A DNA stretch of 64,000 nt from Tetragonia tetragonoides (GCA_038025085.1 CM076141.1:12526001-12590000), one strand, 5' to 3'. Positions 1-10,880 are shown, counted from the first letter of the stretch. The notes: a model not told the origin generated them from the letters alone. Translations and numbers: made by a program.

Positions 1-1440
1 TAATGTGTGAATAGCAATTTGTTTTTATATTTATCTTCAATAATGGGTCTTCATAGATTTCCAATGGTTGCCTAATGCTAAAGCTAATTCTGAAAATTCC
101 TACAATTAAATACTCCTGTATCTTTTTGGGCCCTTTTGGGTGGCTTCCCTTTTTAGGCCTGAGGTAGCAGATTGAGCCGGCCAACCTGTTTCTTGATTTA
201 TTTTTATTTTTTTGATCTACCTGTTTCTTGAATCTTGATACTTGATGTAGAAAACAGGTTAATTTAAACTATTACTCGCTGTACTGCATACCAACATTTT
301 GTTACCCCCTCCCCTCCATGTTGGCCTGCGGTAGCTGATTGAGCTGGCCATGGTGGGGGCAGGGTCAGTTGAAACAGCAAAAGGTTGGTGGTTTGAGTAT
401 GCAGAGTAGGAACGAATCTTATTTGATGGTAGTGGTGATGTCATGTGAGGGAGGACAATTTCTAAGCAGTGACGACAATTTTGGAGAGAGGAAGATCTCA
501 GGGTGGCAGTGATGGTGGCAGGGTGCCAAGAAGAGGGAGGAAGACTGAGAAGGGGAGGTTGGATGGGGGGATATGGTGGTGGTGGAACTTGGAAGAGGAG
601 AGAAGGGTGAGTTAGAACTGCTACTGGTGCCAGGTTGTGACCGCAAAGGTTGGTGGTTGAGGGAGCTGGAAGAGAGAATCCCTTCTGGGGGTAAGTCGTC
701 TTTGAAAGAGGTCACTGGGCTGTGGCAACTGTGTTGGGAGGAAGATCTTGGGTGGCAGTCCTGCAGAGATATTGAGTTATTGACTATGAAGGAAGGAATA
801 TAGACTTACAAGGGAGGTTGGATGGGGACAACAGGTGATTGTAGGCTTGTAGCTGAGCAGATAGGGAGAATGAGAAGTGCCAGTATCAGTGGAGAGAAGA
901 AGAGCAAGAAGACTGGTGCTGGTGGGAGCTGGTAGGTGGGGTGGGAGTGGAATAGTTTACTAGCTGATGGCTTTTGGGTGGGGCAAGGACTTTTCTTAAT
1001 CCACTCCCCCTGCCCTCTCTTAGTGCTTACCTTTTTGTTCTAACTGTGTTGACAATGAAATCCCAAGGTATAAAGAAAGGGTGCTATTGTGCATACTTGT
1101 AACCTTTGCACCTGCGGTAAACCTTGTAGGCATAGAACCAGATATCCTATGTTATCGGGCCTTTTTTTGAGCTTGCCTCCTTTTCCCCCATTCAATAAAA
1201 AGAAGAAAAAAAAGAAATTACGGTTTGCATGGCATTCTATACTGCTCTGCATCCCCCCCCCCCCTCTTCTCGTCCAGCCCCTTGTTTCTTAGGAAGGGGT
1301 TGTTCCATTACTGAAATTCATGTGGTTTATGGTGGCTATGCTGGTTAATAGTTACTTCTTTTTCTAGTCAGTTTGATCCTTTTGCTCGAGGTGATATTAT
1401 ATCAAATGGTCTGATATTGTCATGTTCTCTATTACTACAG
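1..1440. other. No convincing exon; probable intron of the gene ending at 1650
   Basis: This stretch precedes a good splice acceptor (CTATTACTACAG, ending at 1440), so it is probably intron of the gene whose last exon follows. It holds local repeats but no supported coding region. A 21-bp motif GGTAGC-GATTGAGC-GGCCA occurs at about 163 and again at about 330. A G-rich block at 500-580 shares GGGAGGTTGGATGGGG with 808-830. A poly(C) run lies at about 1253-1264. The open frames in the G-rich part are compositional. Confidence 0.4.
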
Positions 1441-1650
1441 TTGATGGAGCATTATGGTAATCTTTGGCATCACAGTCGTGTAAGGCGATATCTTACAGCG
1501 GAGGACTGGCCTGGTCCTGAGTCTAAGGGAAAACCTTGGTATGGCTTGCTAATGTTGCTGAGGAAATATCCAGAACATTTTGTTATCAACACACGGTCAA
1601 AGGGCCGTGTCACGTTGGAGTTTGTTTCTCTTGTCTCTCTTCTTTCTTGA
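1441..1650 (+). CDS. Last exon of an OHA/LOTUS-type putative endoribonuclease gene (partial)
   Basis: The exon starts after CTACTACAG and ends at the TGA at 1648-1650, giving 69 residues from LMEHYGNLWHHSRV to LEFVSLVSLLS. The block KPWYGLLMLLRKYPEHF followed by a short basic turn and a hydrophobic end is, as I recall it, the OST-HTH-associated (OHA) C-terminus of plant proteins annotated as putative endonuclease or glycosyl hydrolase, which also carry NYN and LOTUS (OST-HTH) domains. Those upstream domains are outside the window, so the call rests on the C-terminus alone. Such proteins are predicted RNA-binding or RNA-cleaving factors; catalysis cannot be judged here. The exon's 3' end was copied downstream (1969-2054 and 6865-6953). 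Confidence 0.65.
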   Translation: MMEHYGNLWHHSRVRRYLTAEDWPGPESKGKPWYGLLMLLRKYPEHFVINTRSKGRVTLEFVSLVSLLS

Positions 1651-1866
1651 GATTGTAAAGCTCTGTGTCGTTGTATCCAGGTTAGAGATGTAGTTTGTTG
1701 GCATATAGTGAACCTGTTGTTCAATTGCCTGAAAAGCTCAGATGTAGCCGGGTTGCTCTATATATGTAGATGAATTGTGTGAAAATGGATAGTCTTTAAA
1801 TGTTTAGAAATCCTTTTGCCATTTGTGTTTTTGAAGGATTGAGAATTTGACAATTTATCACCTGTA
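1614..1866 (+). repeat. Copy A of a partial tandem duplication (end of last exon plus 3' UTR)
   Basis: The last coding bases (TTGGAGTTTGTTTCTC) and about 200 bp of 3' UTR recur downstream. Shared landmarks in order are the TTGGAGTTTGTTTCTC block, GTGAAC-TGTTGTTCAA, GTGTGAAAATGGATAGTC and a final AAGGATTG-GAATTTGA. Copy A has about 60 bp in the middle that copy B lacks. Copy A keeps the stop codon and is taken as the original. Confidence 0.75.
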
Positions 1867-1968
1867 CAAGGGCATTGTTTTTTGCTCTATTCCCACTTCC
1901 CAGTTCCCAGTATGATTTCCAGGATATGTTCATGGAGTATTACAGAGTGAGATAGTGAACTTGTCTCT

Positions 1969-2054
1969 CTTGGAGTTTGTTTCTCTCGTCTCTCTCTGTC
2001 TTGAGATAGTGAACTTGTTGTTCAACTGCCTGAAGATCTAATATGTAGCTCTTT
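1969..2054 (+). repeat. Copy B of the 3'-end duplication, left half
   Basis: This half begins TTGGAGTTTGTTTCTC and runs through GTGAACTTGTTGTTCAA to the copia target site TCTTT at 2050-2054. The rest of copy B resumes beyond the element at 6865. The copia insertion therefore post-dates the duplication. Confidence 0.75.
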
Positions 2055-2225
2055 TGTTAAGATATTTTGGAAATATAGTTTCCTTATTCTAGTTGTTAGC
2101 TTTGGAGAGTTCTGATAGATGTAGGATCCTTAGGAATTGTTTCCTAAAATACAGGACCTCAACTTGTATATATATTCTCTCAATGACTGATGTATACAAC
2201 TAAGACCATAAACCTAATATTTACA
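2055..2225 (+). repeat. 5' LTR of the copia element (171 bp)
   Basis: Short TG...CA-bounded LTR. It contains TTGTATATATATTCTC, a plausible TATA-type stretch, near its 3' half. The partner is at 6695-6864. Confidence 0.95.
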
Positions 2226-2240
2226 TGGTATCAAAGCCTA
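2226..2240 (+). other. Primer-binding site (initiator-Met tRNA type)
   Basis: TGGTATCAAAGCCTA directly follows the 5' LTR. The usual plant copia site begins TGGTATCAGAGC, so one base differs within the first twelve. Confidence 0.85.
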
Positions 2241-2263
2241 AACAACGATCCTAAACAAAAACA

Positions 2264-3200
2264 ATGGCAGACGATGATCCGCCACCACCACCACCTAAAA
2301 TTGATGTCAAATCTCCCTTCTTCCTCGGTCCTCAGGATCGTCCCGGAGATTTTATTACCCCTGCCAGATTTATTGGTGAGAATTATGATGATTGGGTTGG
2401 GGAGATCGAAACCGCTCTCCAAGCACGACCAAAATTTGGTTTTTTAGATGGTACAATCACTTCCCCTGAACCACCTTGCACGCAAGAAGACTGGACCACC
2501 ATTCAAGCAATGTTGGTCTCATGGATTATGAACACGATCGCACCAGAAGTGAAGAGCACACTCTCAAAATACAAAGACGCAAAACGCTTATGGGATACTC
2601 TCAAAGAGCGTTTCGCACTTGCTAATGGTCCACGAATACAATAATTGAAATCTTCTATTGCTGGCTGTCAACAGACCAAAACCATGTTTGTTGCTACTTA
2701 TTATGGAAAGCTGTCAACTTTGTGGGAAGAACTTCATACTCATGAGCCTCTAATTACCTGTCACTGCTGTACAAAGTGTACAGCAGGTCGAGAACATGAA
2801 ATTCGCAGGGAAAAAGACATGCTCCACGAGTTTTTGATAGGGTTGTACATCCCTTTATATGGTCCGCTTCGCTCGAACATACTCGCTCAAGATCCACTAC
2901 CTGCTCTCAATCGAGCGTATCAGTTGGTCATCCAAGAGGAGCGAGTGCGCCTCTCTTCGGCTGTTCTTATTGGTGAGAAACCCGAAGTGGTTGGCTTTGC
3001 TGTTCGCACCACCGGGGGTGGAAGGGGTCGGTTTGAACGACCAAATAAATCACATCTTACATGTACCCATTGCAAGAAAACAGGTCATGAGGTGGCTCAA
3101 TGCTTTGAGCTCCACGGATATCCCGACTGGTGGGAGGACCGCCTGAAGAATGATAGTGGACCCAGCCAAGACAAATCTTTTTCGCTGGCTTCAGCAGGTC
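2264..3200 (+). pseudogene. copia gag, interrupted
   Basis: The frame opens at ATG 2264 with an acidic, proline-rich N-terminus, then GENYDDWVGEIETALQAR and an LWDTLKERF-type segment typical of retrotransposon gag of the UBN2 kind. A TAA at 2642-2644 interrupts it and the same frame continues. The zinc knuckle C-x2-C-x4-H-x4-C is readable at about 3064-3105, followed by the GYPDWW motif common after copia knuckles. The frame is lost in the poly(G) stretch at about 3210-3235. Gag would form the virus-like particle and bind element RNA. Confidence 0.9.
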
Positions 3201-3236
3201 GTGGTCGGGGGGTGGGGGGTGGGGGGGGGGGGGGAG

Positions 3237-4313
3237 GGCAGCGGTGTTCGAGCCAATGCAACGTTCTCTGTCACCGACAACGTTGGTGCATCATCTGCAA
3301 CTTCCTCCATAGGCCAACCTCATGTCTTCTCCACTGATCAATGGAAGGCTCTTGCCACCGTGTTCGGTAATATAAATGCTTCTAATCAACGTCTAAGTGG
3401 TAAGTTCAATGGCAATATGTGGATTATTGATACTGGTGCATCAAGCCATATTACTGGGAACATTTCTCTATTATATGATGTGAAAGATATATTATGCCAT
3501 GTTGGTCTCCCAGATGGAAAGCAAGTGATTGCAACCAATAAAGGTTTTGTACGGTTGTCTGATACTATGACCCTTATTCACGTGCTTTATGTTCCGTATT
3601 TAAACTGTAACCTTATGTCCATACCACAATTATGCGATGATTTAGACAGTATTGTCACTTTTAACTCTTATATGTGTGCTATATAGGACCAAACGAGGAA
3701 GCTGATTGGAACGGGAAGTAAGCAAGATGGACTCTACTACTTCAAAGATACGGATACTGTTCAAGCGTCGAATACTGTTCAAGCTCTCAATGTTTCTGCA
3801 CCATCATCCTTAGCTCTTTGGCACGCTCGAATGGGTCATCCGTCTGAGAAATTAGTGAAGTTGCTTCCCCCCATTAGACACTTTAAGGGTAGTTTGAATA
3901 AAGCATGTGAAGTCTGTTTTCGTGCTAAACATCATAGGGATAGTTTTCCAACTAGTGAACACAAAAGTAGTCGAATTTTTGAGTTGATACATATTGATTT
4001 ATTGGGTCAGTATAGACATAAAGCTTCGTGTGGGGCACAATATTTCTTAACCATTGTGGATGATTTTTCTAGAGCTGTATGGGTTTATTTGATGAATGAT
4101 AAAACTGAAGTCTTTCTGCATTTAATGTCTTTTGTCGCCATGGTTGAACGACAATTTTCTACAAAATTGCAAATTGTACGGAGTGATAATGGCACGGAGT
4201 TCAATTATTTGCTTGATTTTTTTTTCCTGCATCTGGAATTTCGTTTCAAACCTCCCGTGTCGGAACCCCACAGCAAAACGGGAGGGTTGAGCATAAGCAC
4301 CAACACATATTAA
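3237..4313 (+). pseudogene. copia protease and integrase N-terminal part
   Basis: After the poly(G) frame change comes the aspartic-protease motif WIIDTGASSHIT (about 3420-3455). A TAG at 3684-3686 breaks the frame, which then continues into the pre-integrase zinc-binding region (LWHARMGHP, then C-x2-C in ACEVC). The integrase core follows, with HIDLLG and VRSDNGTEF supplying the first two catalytic acids. A frame change in the T-run at 4217-4226 moves the third (NGRVE) and C-terminal part into another frame. Confidence 0.9.
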
Positions 4314-4660
4314 ATGTTGCTCGTGCCCTAAGATTTCAAGCAAACCTGCCTATTTATTTTTGGGGAGAAAGCGTGTTGGCCGTTGCTCACTTAATCAATA
4401 GAACTCCCTCCTCCGTTTTACATAATCTTACCCCCTTTGAAGTCTTGTTTGGTCACACTCCTTCGTATGATGCTATTCGGGTTTTTGGTTCTCTATGTTT
4501 TGCCCACAACCAAAAGACAAAGGGGGATAAGTTTGCTAGTCGCAGTCGCAAGTGTATTTTTGTGGGGTACCCGTTTGGTAAAAAGGGATGGAGGCTTTAT
4601 GATCTTGACAGCAATGAATTTTTTATCTCCCGCGATGTGAAGTGTTTTTTGAAGACACCT
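4217..4660 (+). pseudogene. copia integrase C-terminal part, shifted frame
   Basis: Frame-shifted continuation. It shows NGRVEHKH with the third catalytic glutamate, LINRTPSSVLHNLTPFEVLF and then FVGYPFGKKGWRLYD, the usual copia integrase C-terminal landmarks, ending at SRDVKCF. Another frame change near 4645 leads into the RT linker. Confidence 0.85.
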
Positions 4661-6213
4661 TTCCCTTTCTTGTCCCGGAAGCTGGCAATTTTTATCCTCA
4701 AGATATTTTTGATCTTCACACGAAAGTTGATGCTGATTTCGCTGATTACAGTGATGAGTACAATATGGTTGATACGACTGCCTCTTTCGACACTCCCGAA
4801 GCCGCATCGGGTTCCTTGGCTGCCACATCATCAGCGCCAACGATGCCCATGACAGCCTCGTTGGACGCCCCCGCAGCTGATGCGGCTTCGACAACAACAG
4901 CCTCCACGGCTGCTCCGGATGCTCCCGCGGATGAAGCCGCTGATCTTGGTTGTGGTAAACGACAGAAGACTCCTTCTATCCTTCTTCGTGATTTCGTCAC
5001 CAACAGTATCCTGCATGAGAGTCCATCTTCTCCTACTTCTCCCGCTCCACAGCTTGCCTTAGGTAGTTCTTTTCCTGTAGCACATTATATAACTTGTGAC
5101 AATTTTTCTGTTCCATATCATAAGTTTATCGCAGCTGTTCTTGCGGGTAATGAACCCCGGTCTTTTAAGGAGGCCATGAAAAATGAGGGGTGGCGACGTG
5201 CAATGCACAAGGAAATTCAGGCATTAGAGGATAATGACACATGGACCCTTGAACAACTTCCTCCCGGAAAACTTGCCTTGGGCGATCAGTGGGTCTATCG
5301 CGAGAAGTATGACTCCCACGACAATCTTGTGCGCTTAAAGGCACGTCTTGTGGTATTTGGCAATCATCAGGTTGAAGGTTTGGACTACACCGAAACTTTC
5401 GCTTCCGTTGCAAAAATGGCAACTATTCGAGCTTTCTTAGCCATTGCAGCTTCCAAGAATTGGGAACTTCATCAAATGGATGTTCACAATGCTTTCCTCC
5501 ATGGGGATATTGACGAAAAGGTTTATATGAAACTACCTCCAGGGTTCGATTCTTCTGTTCCAAACATGGTGTGTCGACTTCGGAAATCTTTATATGGCTT
5601 ATGACAGGCCCCGCGATGCTGGTTCGCTAAACTTGTCACCGCTTTGAAAGGGTATGGTTTTCTTCAGTCTTATTCTGATTATTCCTTATTCACCTACACC
5701 AAGGATGCGGTACAAATTAACGTCTTGGTATATGTGGATGATTTAATTGATTTTGGGAATGACACTCGAGCGATTCAAGTTTTTAAGGCTTACTTGAGTG
5801 ATTGTTTTCGAATGAAAGATCTGGGCTCCCTTAAATATTTTCTTGGCATCAAGGTAGCACGAAGCTCATCCGAATTATTTTTATGTCAACGCAAGTACAC
5901 TCTTGATATCATTACAGAAGTTGGCCTTCTAGGCGCCAAACCAGCAGCCTCGCCAATCGAGCAAAACCACAGCCTTGGCCATGCGGATGGTCCCTTACTT
6001 GATGACCATGAGTCCTACCGACGATTCGTTGGCCGCCTTGTGTATCTCTCGGTTACACGGCCTGACTTGGCGTACTCTGTTCATATTCTTTCTCAATTCA
6101 TGCAGACCCCGCGCCATGCTCATTGGGAGGCTGCTTTGCGTGTTGTTCGATATCTCAAGGGCACTCCGGGTCAGGGAATTCTCCTTCGTGCTGACAGTGA
6201 TTTATCGCTATAA
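4661..6213 (+). pseudogene. copia reverse transcriptase (RVT_2), one internal stop
   Basis: A low-complexity Ala/Ser/Thr/Pro linker (about 4750-4950) precedes the RT. Conserved landmarks are WRRAMHKEIQALE, the VRLKARLV block, HQMDVHNAFLHGD with the first catalytic Asp, SLYGL, then VLVYVDDL with the catalytic YVDD pair near 5730, and GSLKYFLGI. A TGA at 5602-5604 stands where an Arg codon is usual after SLYGL. The frame ends at TAA 6211-6213, just before RNase H. Confidence 0.93.
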
Positions 6214-6687
6214 GGGTGGTGTGACTCGGATTGGGTTGCGTGCCCTCTCACACGTCGGTCATTAACAGGTTGGCTAGTTTTTCTTGGGCAGTCTCCTATC
6301 TCGTGGAAAACTAAGAAACAACATATTGTTGCCAAATCTTCCGCTGAAGCCGAATACCGTTCCATGGCAGCAGTTACATGTGAGCTCAAGTGGCTCAAAG
6401 GCTTGTTGCTCAGTTTGGGTGTTCATCATCTTAAGGCTATACCTTTATTCTGTGATAGTCAGTCCGCCTTACACATTGCTCGGAATCCTGTCTACCATGA
6501 ACGGACGAAGCACATCGAGGTTGATTGTCATTTCGTCCGCGATGCTATTGTCGATGGTTTGATTGCTCCTTCATATGTTCCTACTACAGTTCAGTTAGCA
6601 GATTTATTTACCAAGGCTCTTGGCAAGTCGCAATTTGATACTCTACTTTTCAAGTTGGGCATCTTGAATCCCCGTGCTCCAACTTGA
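6214..6687 (+). pseudogene. copia RNase H domain
   Basis: The same frame as the RT resumes after the TAA. WCDSDWVACPLTRRSLTG, SSAEAEYRSM, LFCDSQSALHIARNP, HERTKHIEVDCHFVRD and LADLFTKAL are the standard copia RNase H motifs. The frame ends at TGA 6685-6687, next to the polypurine tract. Confidence 0.93.
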
Positions 6688-6694
6688 GGGGGGG
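6685..6694 (+). other. Polypurine tract of the copia element
   Basis: TGAGGGGGGG abuts the TG of the 3' LTR and would prime plus-strand DNA synthesis. Confidence 0.85.
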
Positions 6695-6864
6695 TGTTAA
6701 GATATTTTGGAAATATAGTTTCCTTATTCTAGTTGTTAGCTTTGGAGAGTTCTGATAGATGTAGGATCCTTAGGATTGTTTCCTAAAATACAGGATCTCA
6801 ACTTGTATATATATTCTCTCAATGACTGATGTATACAACTAAGACCTTAAACCTAATATTTACA
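6695..6864 (+). repeat. 3' LTR of the copia element (170 bp)
   Basis: Matches 2055-2225 except for one missing A and two substitutions. Right target duplication TCTTT is at 6865-6869. Confidence 0.95.
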
Positions 6865-6953
6865 TCTTTATATGTATTGTGTGAAAATGGATAGTCTTTT
6901 ATGTTTAGAATTTCTTTTGCGATTTGTATTTTTCAAGGATTGGGAATTTGAAA
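6865..6953 (+). repeat. Copy B of the 3'-end duplication, right half
   Basis: Resumes copy B after the copia insertion: TTGTGTGAAAATGGATAGTC then TTTAGAAT, a GATTTGTATTTTT stretch and AAGGATTGGGAATTTGA, matching 1775-1855. Confidence 0.75.
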
Positions 6954-8273
6954 AATAAATCCTCGGCTCGGTTACATCCCTAGGCAAAATAAATTCTCAT
7001 CTACCTTTCTTTGTAGGGAAGGTCTCTGATTCTACTTGAGCGCGTCAACCTATCAAAAATAGTTTAACTTTTCCAGCGCTGTGTAATTTGCGGGCTATAT
7101 ATTGCATGCTTCATTGTACAAAAAAAGAAAAGAAAATGCCGAGTCATAAGTTAACGGAATATGCTCACTATAAGGTCATGTTATGCACTTATGCAGTTAT
7201 GCTATATGTTAAAACCTGAGGGTATCGTGTAGAAATTATAAGATGACAAGGACACGATGTAGAAAATGTGATTGTGAAAAGTGACACATTTTGGAAAACT
7301 TCAACATGCATGCGTCTTGTTTGTATGTAACAGAGTAACAGCTCGTTAATTACTTGGCTTGTAAATTGAGTTACGCGTGGTGATCGAAGCACCATGTGAG
7401 ACATGAGACATCCATGGGCTACTGGGCGGACCATTCTAGCTTTTGGGGACGATGCATAGTTTTAGTTGAGTTTTTGTAAAAAAATCAATGTACTCGAAAA
7501 TTGCATTGTAGCTGAAGAAGAAAATTTTTGAAACTTTGTATGTGATATTGTGATCCTATATGGAAAAAATTAAACAAGAAAATTTCTCCTTGCCGTGTTG
7601 GAGTTCATAAAAGTTTTTATAAGGAGTTCTTTTTCAAACTTTTGGTGAGACATGGGTCATTATTCAATAAAATAAGAGTCACTGCTCACCATAAGTGACC
7701 CATACCTTTCTAAAAAGTGACCCTAATTTTTATGAATTGGTCTCATACAAATTTTTTTTTGGTCTGATCTAAAGTTGCACATGAAAATTTAATTGAGTCG
7801 CTTTGAAAACAAAATAATTAATCCGTTCATTTGTTTCAAAAATGAATTTTGATGTAAGTTTGTGAATTTAGATCTTTAATTTACGATAGTACATATTAAT
7901 TTATATTCTGACAAAATTTTGTACTTGAGTGAGAAAGGAGAATAATGAAGATGATATGGAAGATAGAGAATTGAGATCAGGAGTGGAAAAAAGTACTTGA
8001 TTGAAGCAACAAATATTACTTAAAATTTAACATTACCCTCAAACCACACAACTTTTATTTATTTATTTAGATAATAAGATAACATACAATGCGTACAATA
8101 GATAGTAACGATACAATACAATCACCAAAAATAAATGACAATTAATACAACATCTTATTTAGAAAAGATGCATAAAACATAACGATATATATATATTTTC
8201 AACCTGCATGTATAAGTGGTTCACATAGGTTATTTCATACGATTTTTTTTTTATGGTATACATAACGATCTGT
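6954..8273. other. No gene seen; AT-rich intergenic sequence
   Basis: No coding region is supported. The part from about 8006 to 8110 (AACATTACCCTCAAACCACACAACTTT, then an AGATAATAAG stretch) is the 3' flank of the adjacent knottin gene; a similar flank occurs next to gene 3 at 57041-57130. Confidence 0.5.
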
Positions 8274-8669
8274 TTACTCAGTACGACGGTGACATTTATA
8301 AGGCGGAAACCAGGGGCAAGAGTAACCGTCGCAACAATCGTAAAGAGGACCACAAGATTCGTTCTCCCGGGCACATGTGCAATAACCACCGTTGTAAAGG
8401 TCGGTGCAGTATCCGTTACAACAAGTTACCTTCCAGTTGCAAGATTCTCTATCATATTGGCACCAAGGTCCCCGTAGAGTATTAATTACTCCTTGATGAG
8501 TTTCGCCGCCGCCGCCGCTGCTTCCACCTCCAACACCAAGCATCAATATATTTGAAAGGGGAATGACTTGACGAGCAGCAAATGTTGGTTGAGTTTTGGT
8601 GCCCAACAACATCACTATGGCAACCAACACTAGGAGAGTTTTCAACTTCGTCAACTTCTTCATCATCAT
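8274..8669 (-). CDS. Secreted double-knottin cysteine-rich peptide, gene 1
   Basis: Encodes 131 residues on one exon. MMMKKL plus a leucine/valine-rich core ending about TFAARQ is a clear signal peptide, so the product should be secreted. A Gly/Ser-rich linker follows. The C-terminal 60 residues carry twelve cysteines in two similar modules, C-x6-C-x5-CC-x3-C-x8-C and C-x6-C-x5-CC-x4-C-x7-C, separated by one residue. This six-cysteine spacing suits the inhibitor-cystine-knot (knottin) fold. Plant knottins include antimicrobial peptides and enzyme inhibitors, but nothing here shows which role applies. The start is the first of three adjacent ATGs. The tail HRRTE is basic. Related copies are at 13440-13742 and 57400-57723. 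Confidence 0.85.
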   Translation of the reverse strand: MMMKKLTKLKTLLVLVAIVMLLGTKTQPTFAARQVIPLSNILMLGVGGGSSGGGGETHQGVINTLRGPWCQYDRESCNWKVTCCNGYCTDLYNGGYCTCARENESCGPLYDCCDGYSCPWFPPYKCHRRTE

Positions 8670-8732
8670 ATTACTCTGGTATCTTTGTATGTTTTGTGAA
8701 TGATATGAGGATTGAGGAGGAGGAGCAAGTCC

Positions 8733-8742
8733 CTATTTATAG
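8733..8742 (-). promoter_or_regulatory. TATA box of double-knottin gene 1
   Basis: CTATAAATAG on the minus strand lies 64-73 bp upstream of the start codon. The same box and its surroundings are conserved in gene 2 at about 23405-23414, which supports function. Confidence 0.7.
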
Positions 8743-8769
8743 TAATATAATGCATTATAGTTTTTTGTT

Positions 8770-9139
8770 CTTTTTTGAATGAATCCATTATAGAATTAGA
8801 CCTGTTAAATGGGTCGGGTTATTTCGAGCTCGGGTGGGTTAGTTATGGGTTGATTTTTTGTGCCGAATTCACTTTTTAGTTCATTTTACCGGGTTGTAAA
8901 TGAGTTTGGGTCAAGAAAATTTTACCAGGACCCTAAAAAAATGGGTTGGATTGGATTTCGGGTCGGATAAGGTTTTGACAGCTCTAATTATAATATAATT
9001 ATGTACTAGTTTAATATCCGTGCCATGCACAACTTTTATCAAAAATATAAAATAAATATTTCGTAGTATCAAAAGAAAAAATATATTAATACTACTAATA
9101 TTTTATTCTATGAATATACAATATATTGAATAACTAAAA
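8770..9139. other. No gene seen
   Basis: Upstream sequence of double-knottin gene 1, with a GGGT-rich segment at 8800-8980 (several GGGTT/GGGTCGG repeats) and then AT-rich sequence. No ORF or recognisable element. Confidence 0.4.
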
Positions 9140-9148
9140 TTTAAATAT

Positions 9149-10305
9149 GGGGAATTTCAATTGGTGCCCTCGTAGTTTTGGCTTGTCCAATTGGTGCCCA
9201 AATCATCTCTTCAAATCCAAAGCATGTCCCTCTGCTTTTTAAAGGTCTATTCTGTGACCTTATTTCGTATTTTCTGTTATAATCTCCATTAATTAATTAC
9301 GTGTCTATGTTGAATGACTATGAGATTGCTAGATTCATTTTTAACTAAAATAAAAAGACGAAATTGCTCCTACCACTATCATTTCCCTCCACCTTCGCTC
9401 TCCTTCGTCTTTCTCCACCGCCATTACCACCTTCTTCGGCTTTGTTCACAGCTCACAGCAAACTCTAACGGCATGACAAACTTGCCGACTCGCCACTTGC
9501 TATGGTTGAAAATGCTCAAAAATCAATATCTTTAATTCACAAAAAAAAATAAAAATCAATATCTTTAATTAAGAGTGAAATTTTTCTAAGGCAAAGCATG
9601 TATTTGCATCAGAAGAAGATTTAATTATTCACATAATCACAGTCCATTCATGAGGGCAAGGAAGCCAGACCCATTTTGAAAAAAATAATAGAAATCAGAA
9701 AGAAAGACAAAATTGGCGTTCTATCGATCGATGAATTATTCACAGGATCCCTGATTCGGTTTTCATCTTGCCATTGATTGGAAATTGGGCAAATTTGACG
9801 GACATATAGGTTTTGCAGGGAGAACACTAAAGGAGGAGAGAGAACAAACATATTGTAGAACATAAAAGGAAAGATTGATAGGGAGGGTGATGGGTAAACA
9901 TTTATCTGGGCAAATGATAGGTTGAATCTTAGAGCAATCTCAGTGATTATTGCTTGATAGCAGAATATGAAATTAGAAGCTAGTTGCAAACGGTTTTATG
10001 AATATCCTAATAACTAGTAAAACATGATACCCAAGTTCAAAAAGCTTTCAACTGGGTACTGAGATGGAGGAACCTAGAGTTTGCAAATAGCTTACCTGAA
10101 ATTTTGGCTAGGAGAGAGAAAGCCATGGGAAAGCAACCAAAAATAAGGGTAAAATAGACAAAAAAAATTCACTTAACGGAATAGAATAAATAAGGACACG
10201 GAATACACAGTTTTAAAATAAAAGGGGCATGGACCAGACTTATTTTAATGTTTTGGGCACAACTTGGACAAGTCAATAGTAGAAGGGCACCAATTGGAAT
10301 TCCCC
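9149..10305. mobile_element. Non-autonomous Mutator-like (MULE) element
   Basis: Bounded by perfect 9-bp duplications TTTAAATAT (9140-9148 and 10306-10314), the size typical of Mutator insertions. Ends are inverted: GGGGAATTTCAATTGGTGCCC on the left and, reversed, GGGGAATTCCAATTGGTGCCC on the right. Recognisable inverted similarity continues for about 150 bp (GCATGTCCC / GCATGCCCC, CCTTATTT). The interior has no transposase. The outer part resembles a leader (CT-rich, ACCACTATC) but no coding region is supported. Confidence 0.85.
9538..9550 (+). mobile_element. Ultra-short A-tailed insertion with 20-bp TSD
   Basis: CAC plus nine A and a T is flanked by identical 20-bp copies (from AAAAATCAAT to ATCTTTAATT) at 9518-9537 and 9551-9570. 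The duplication length and A-tail fit a severely 5'-truncated LINE-type retroposition. It lies inside the MULE, so it is younger than that insertion. Confidence 0.6.
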
Positions 10306-10314
10306 TTTAAATAT

Positions 10315-10880
10315 TTACACATAATTTTGAAATGGACAAATGATATAACTCATAAAATAAATAGTTGAAATCTTTACAACGACACATATACCATCATGAA
10401 TTAGCATTGGAATAAAAATTTATTCAAAGTGATAAACTTTTACATGAACAACACCATATGAGAATGGGCTGCACTAAATATGACTGAACTATACTAAACC
10501 TGATTTGGACAAAATTAAATTGAGCTGAAAATAAACTGAGGACATAGCCGGAGTCTTACAACATCTGTATCTCAAAAATAATAGTATCGATAAACAAATT
10601 AAATTAAAACCTCAAAACCAAAATTCAAAACACACAAGTACACACAAGTATATGCTTGCAGTCCTGTCACTTTTAGTTTATTTAGCATATTTACCTGAAA
10701 ATAGTTTAATAAGAAAAAAAAGGACAAAGAAACAATAATTAAAAAAAAGTTTTAAAAATAATCCTATATACAATTTACCCGGACATATATAAACAGTATA
10801 AGATGAAGAAGAAAGAAAAACAAACTAATGGCAAGGAAAAAGAATGGGCTACCTTATATGGGAGGAATTATTGTGTACTC
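10315..10880. other. No gene seen; AT-rich
   Basis: AT-rich sequence without a supported ORF or terminal repeats. Confidence 0.4.

Larger units (their letters stand above)
2055..6864 (+). mobile_element. Ty1/copia LTR retrotransposon, complete but defective
   Basis: Two near-identical LTRs bound the element, both starting TGTTAAGATA and ending ATTTACA. Perfect 5-bp target duplications TCTTT lie at 2050-2054 and 6865-6869. The domain order gag, protease, integrase, RT, RNase H marks Ty1/copia. The LTRs differ at three visible places: one single-base indel and two substitutions. The coding region has in-frame stops at 2642-2644, 3684-3686, 5602-5604 and 6211-6213. Frame changes lie at the poly(G) run near 3210-3235, the poly(T) run near 4217-4226 and near 4645. 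It cannot encode its own proteins intact, so any present mobility would need help in trans. Confidence 0.95.

Noticed and set aside
259..803. Open frames on both strands in G-rich sequence
   Set aside because: Composition-driven, no recognised domain, and located in probable intron.
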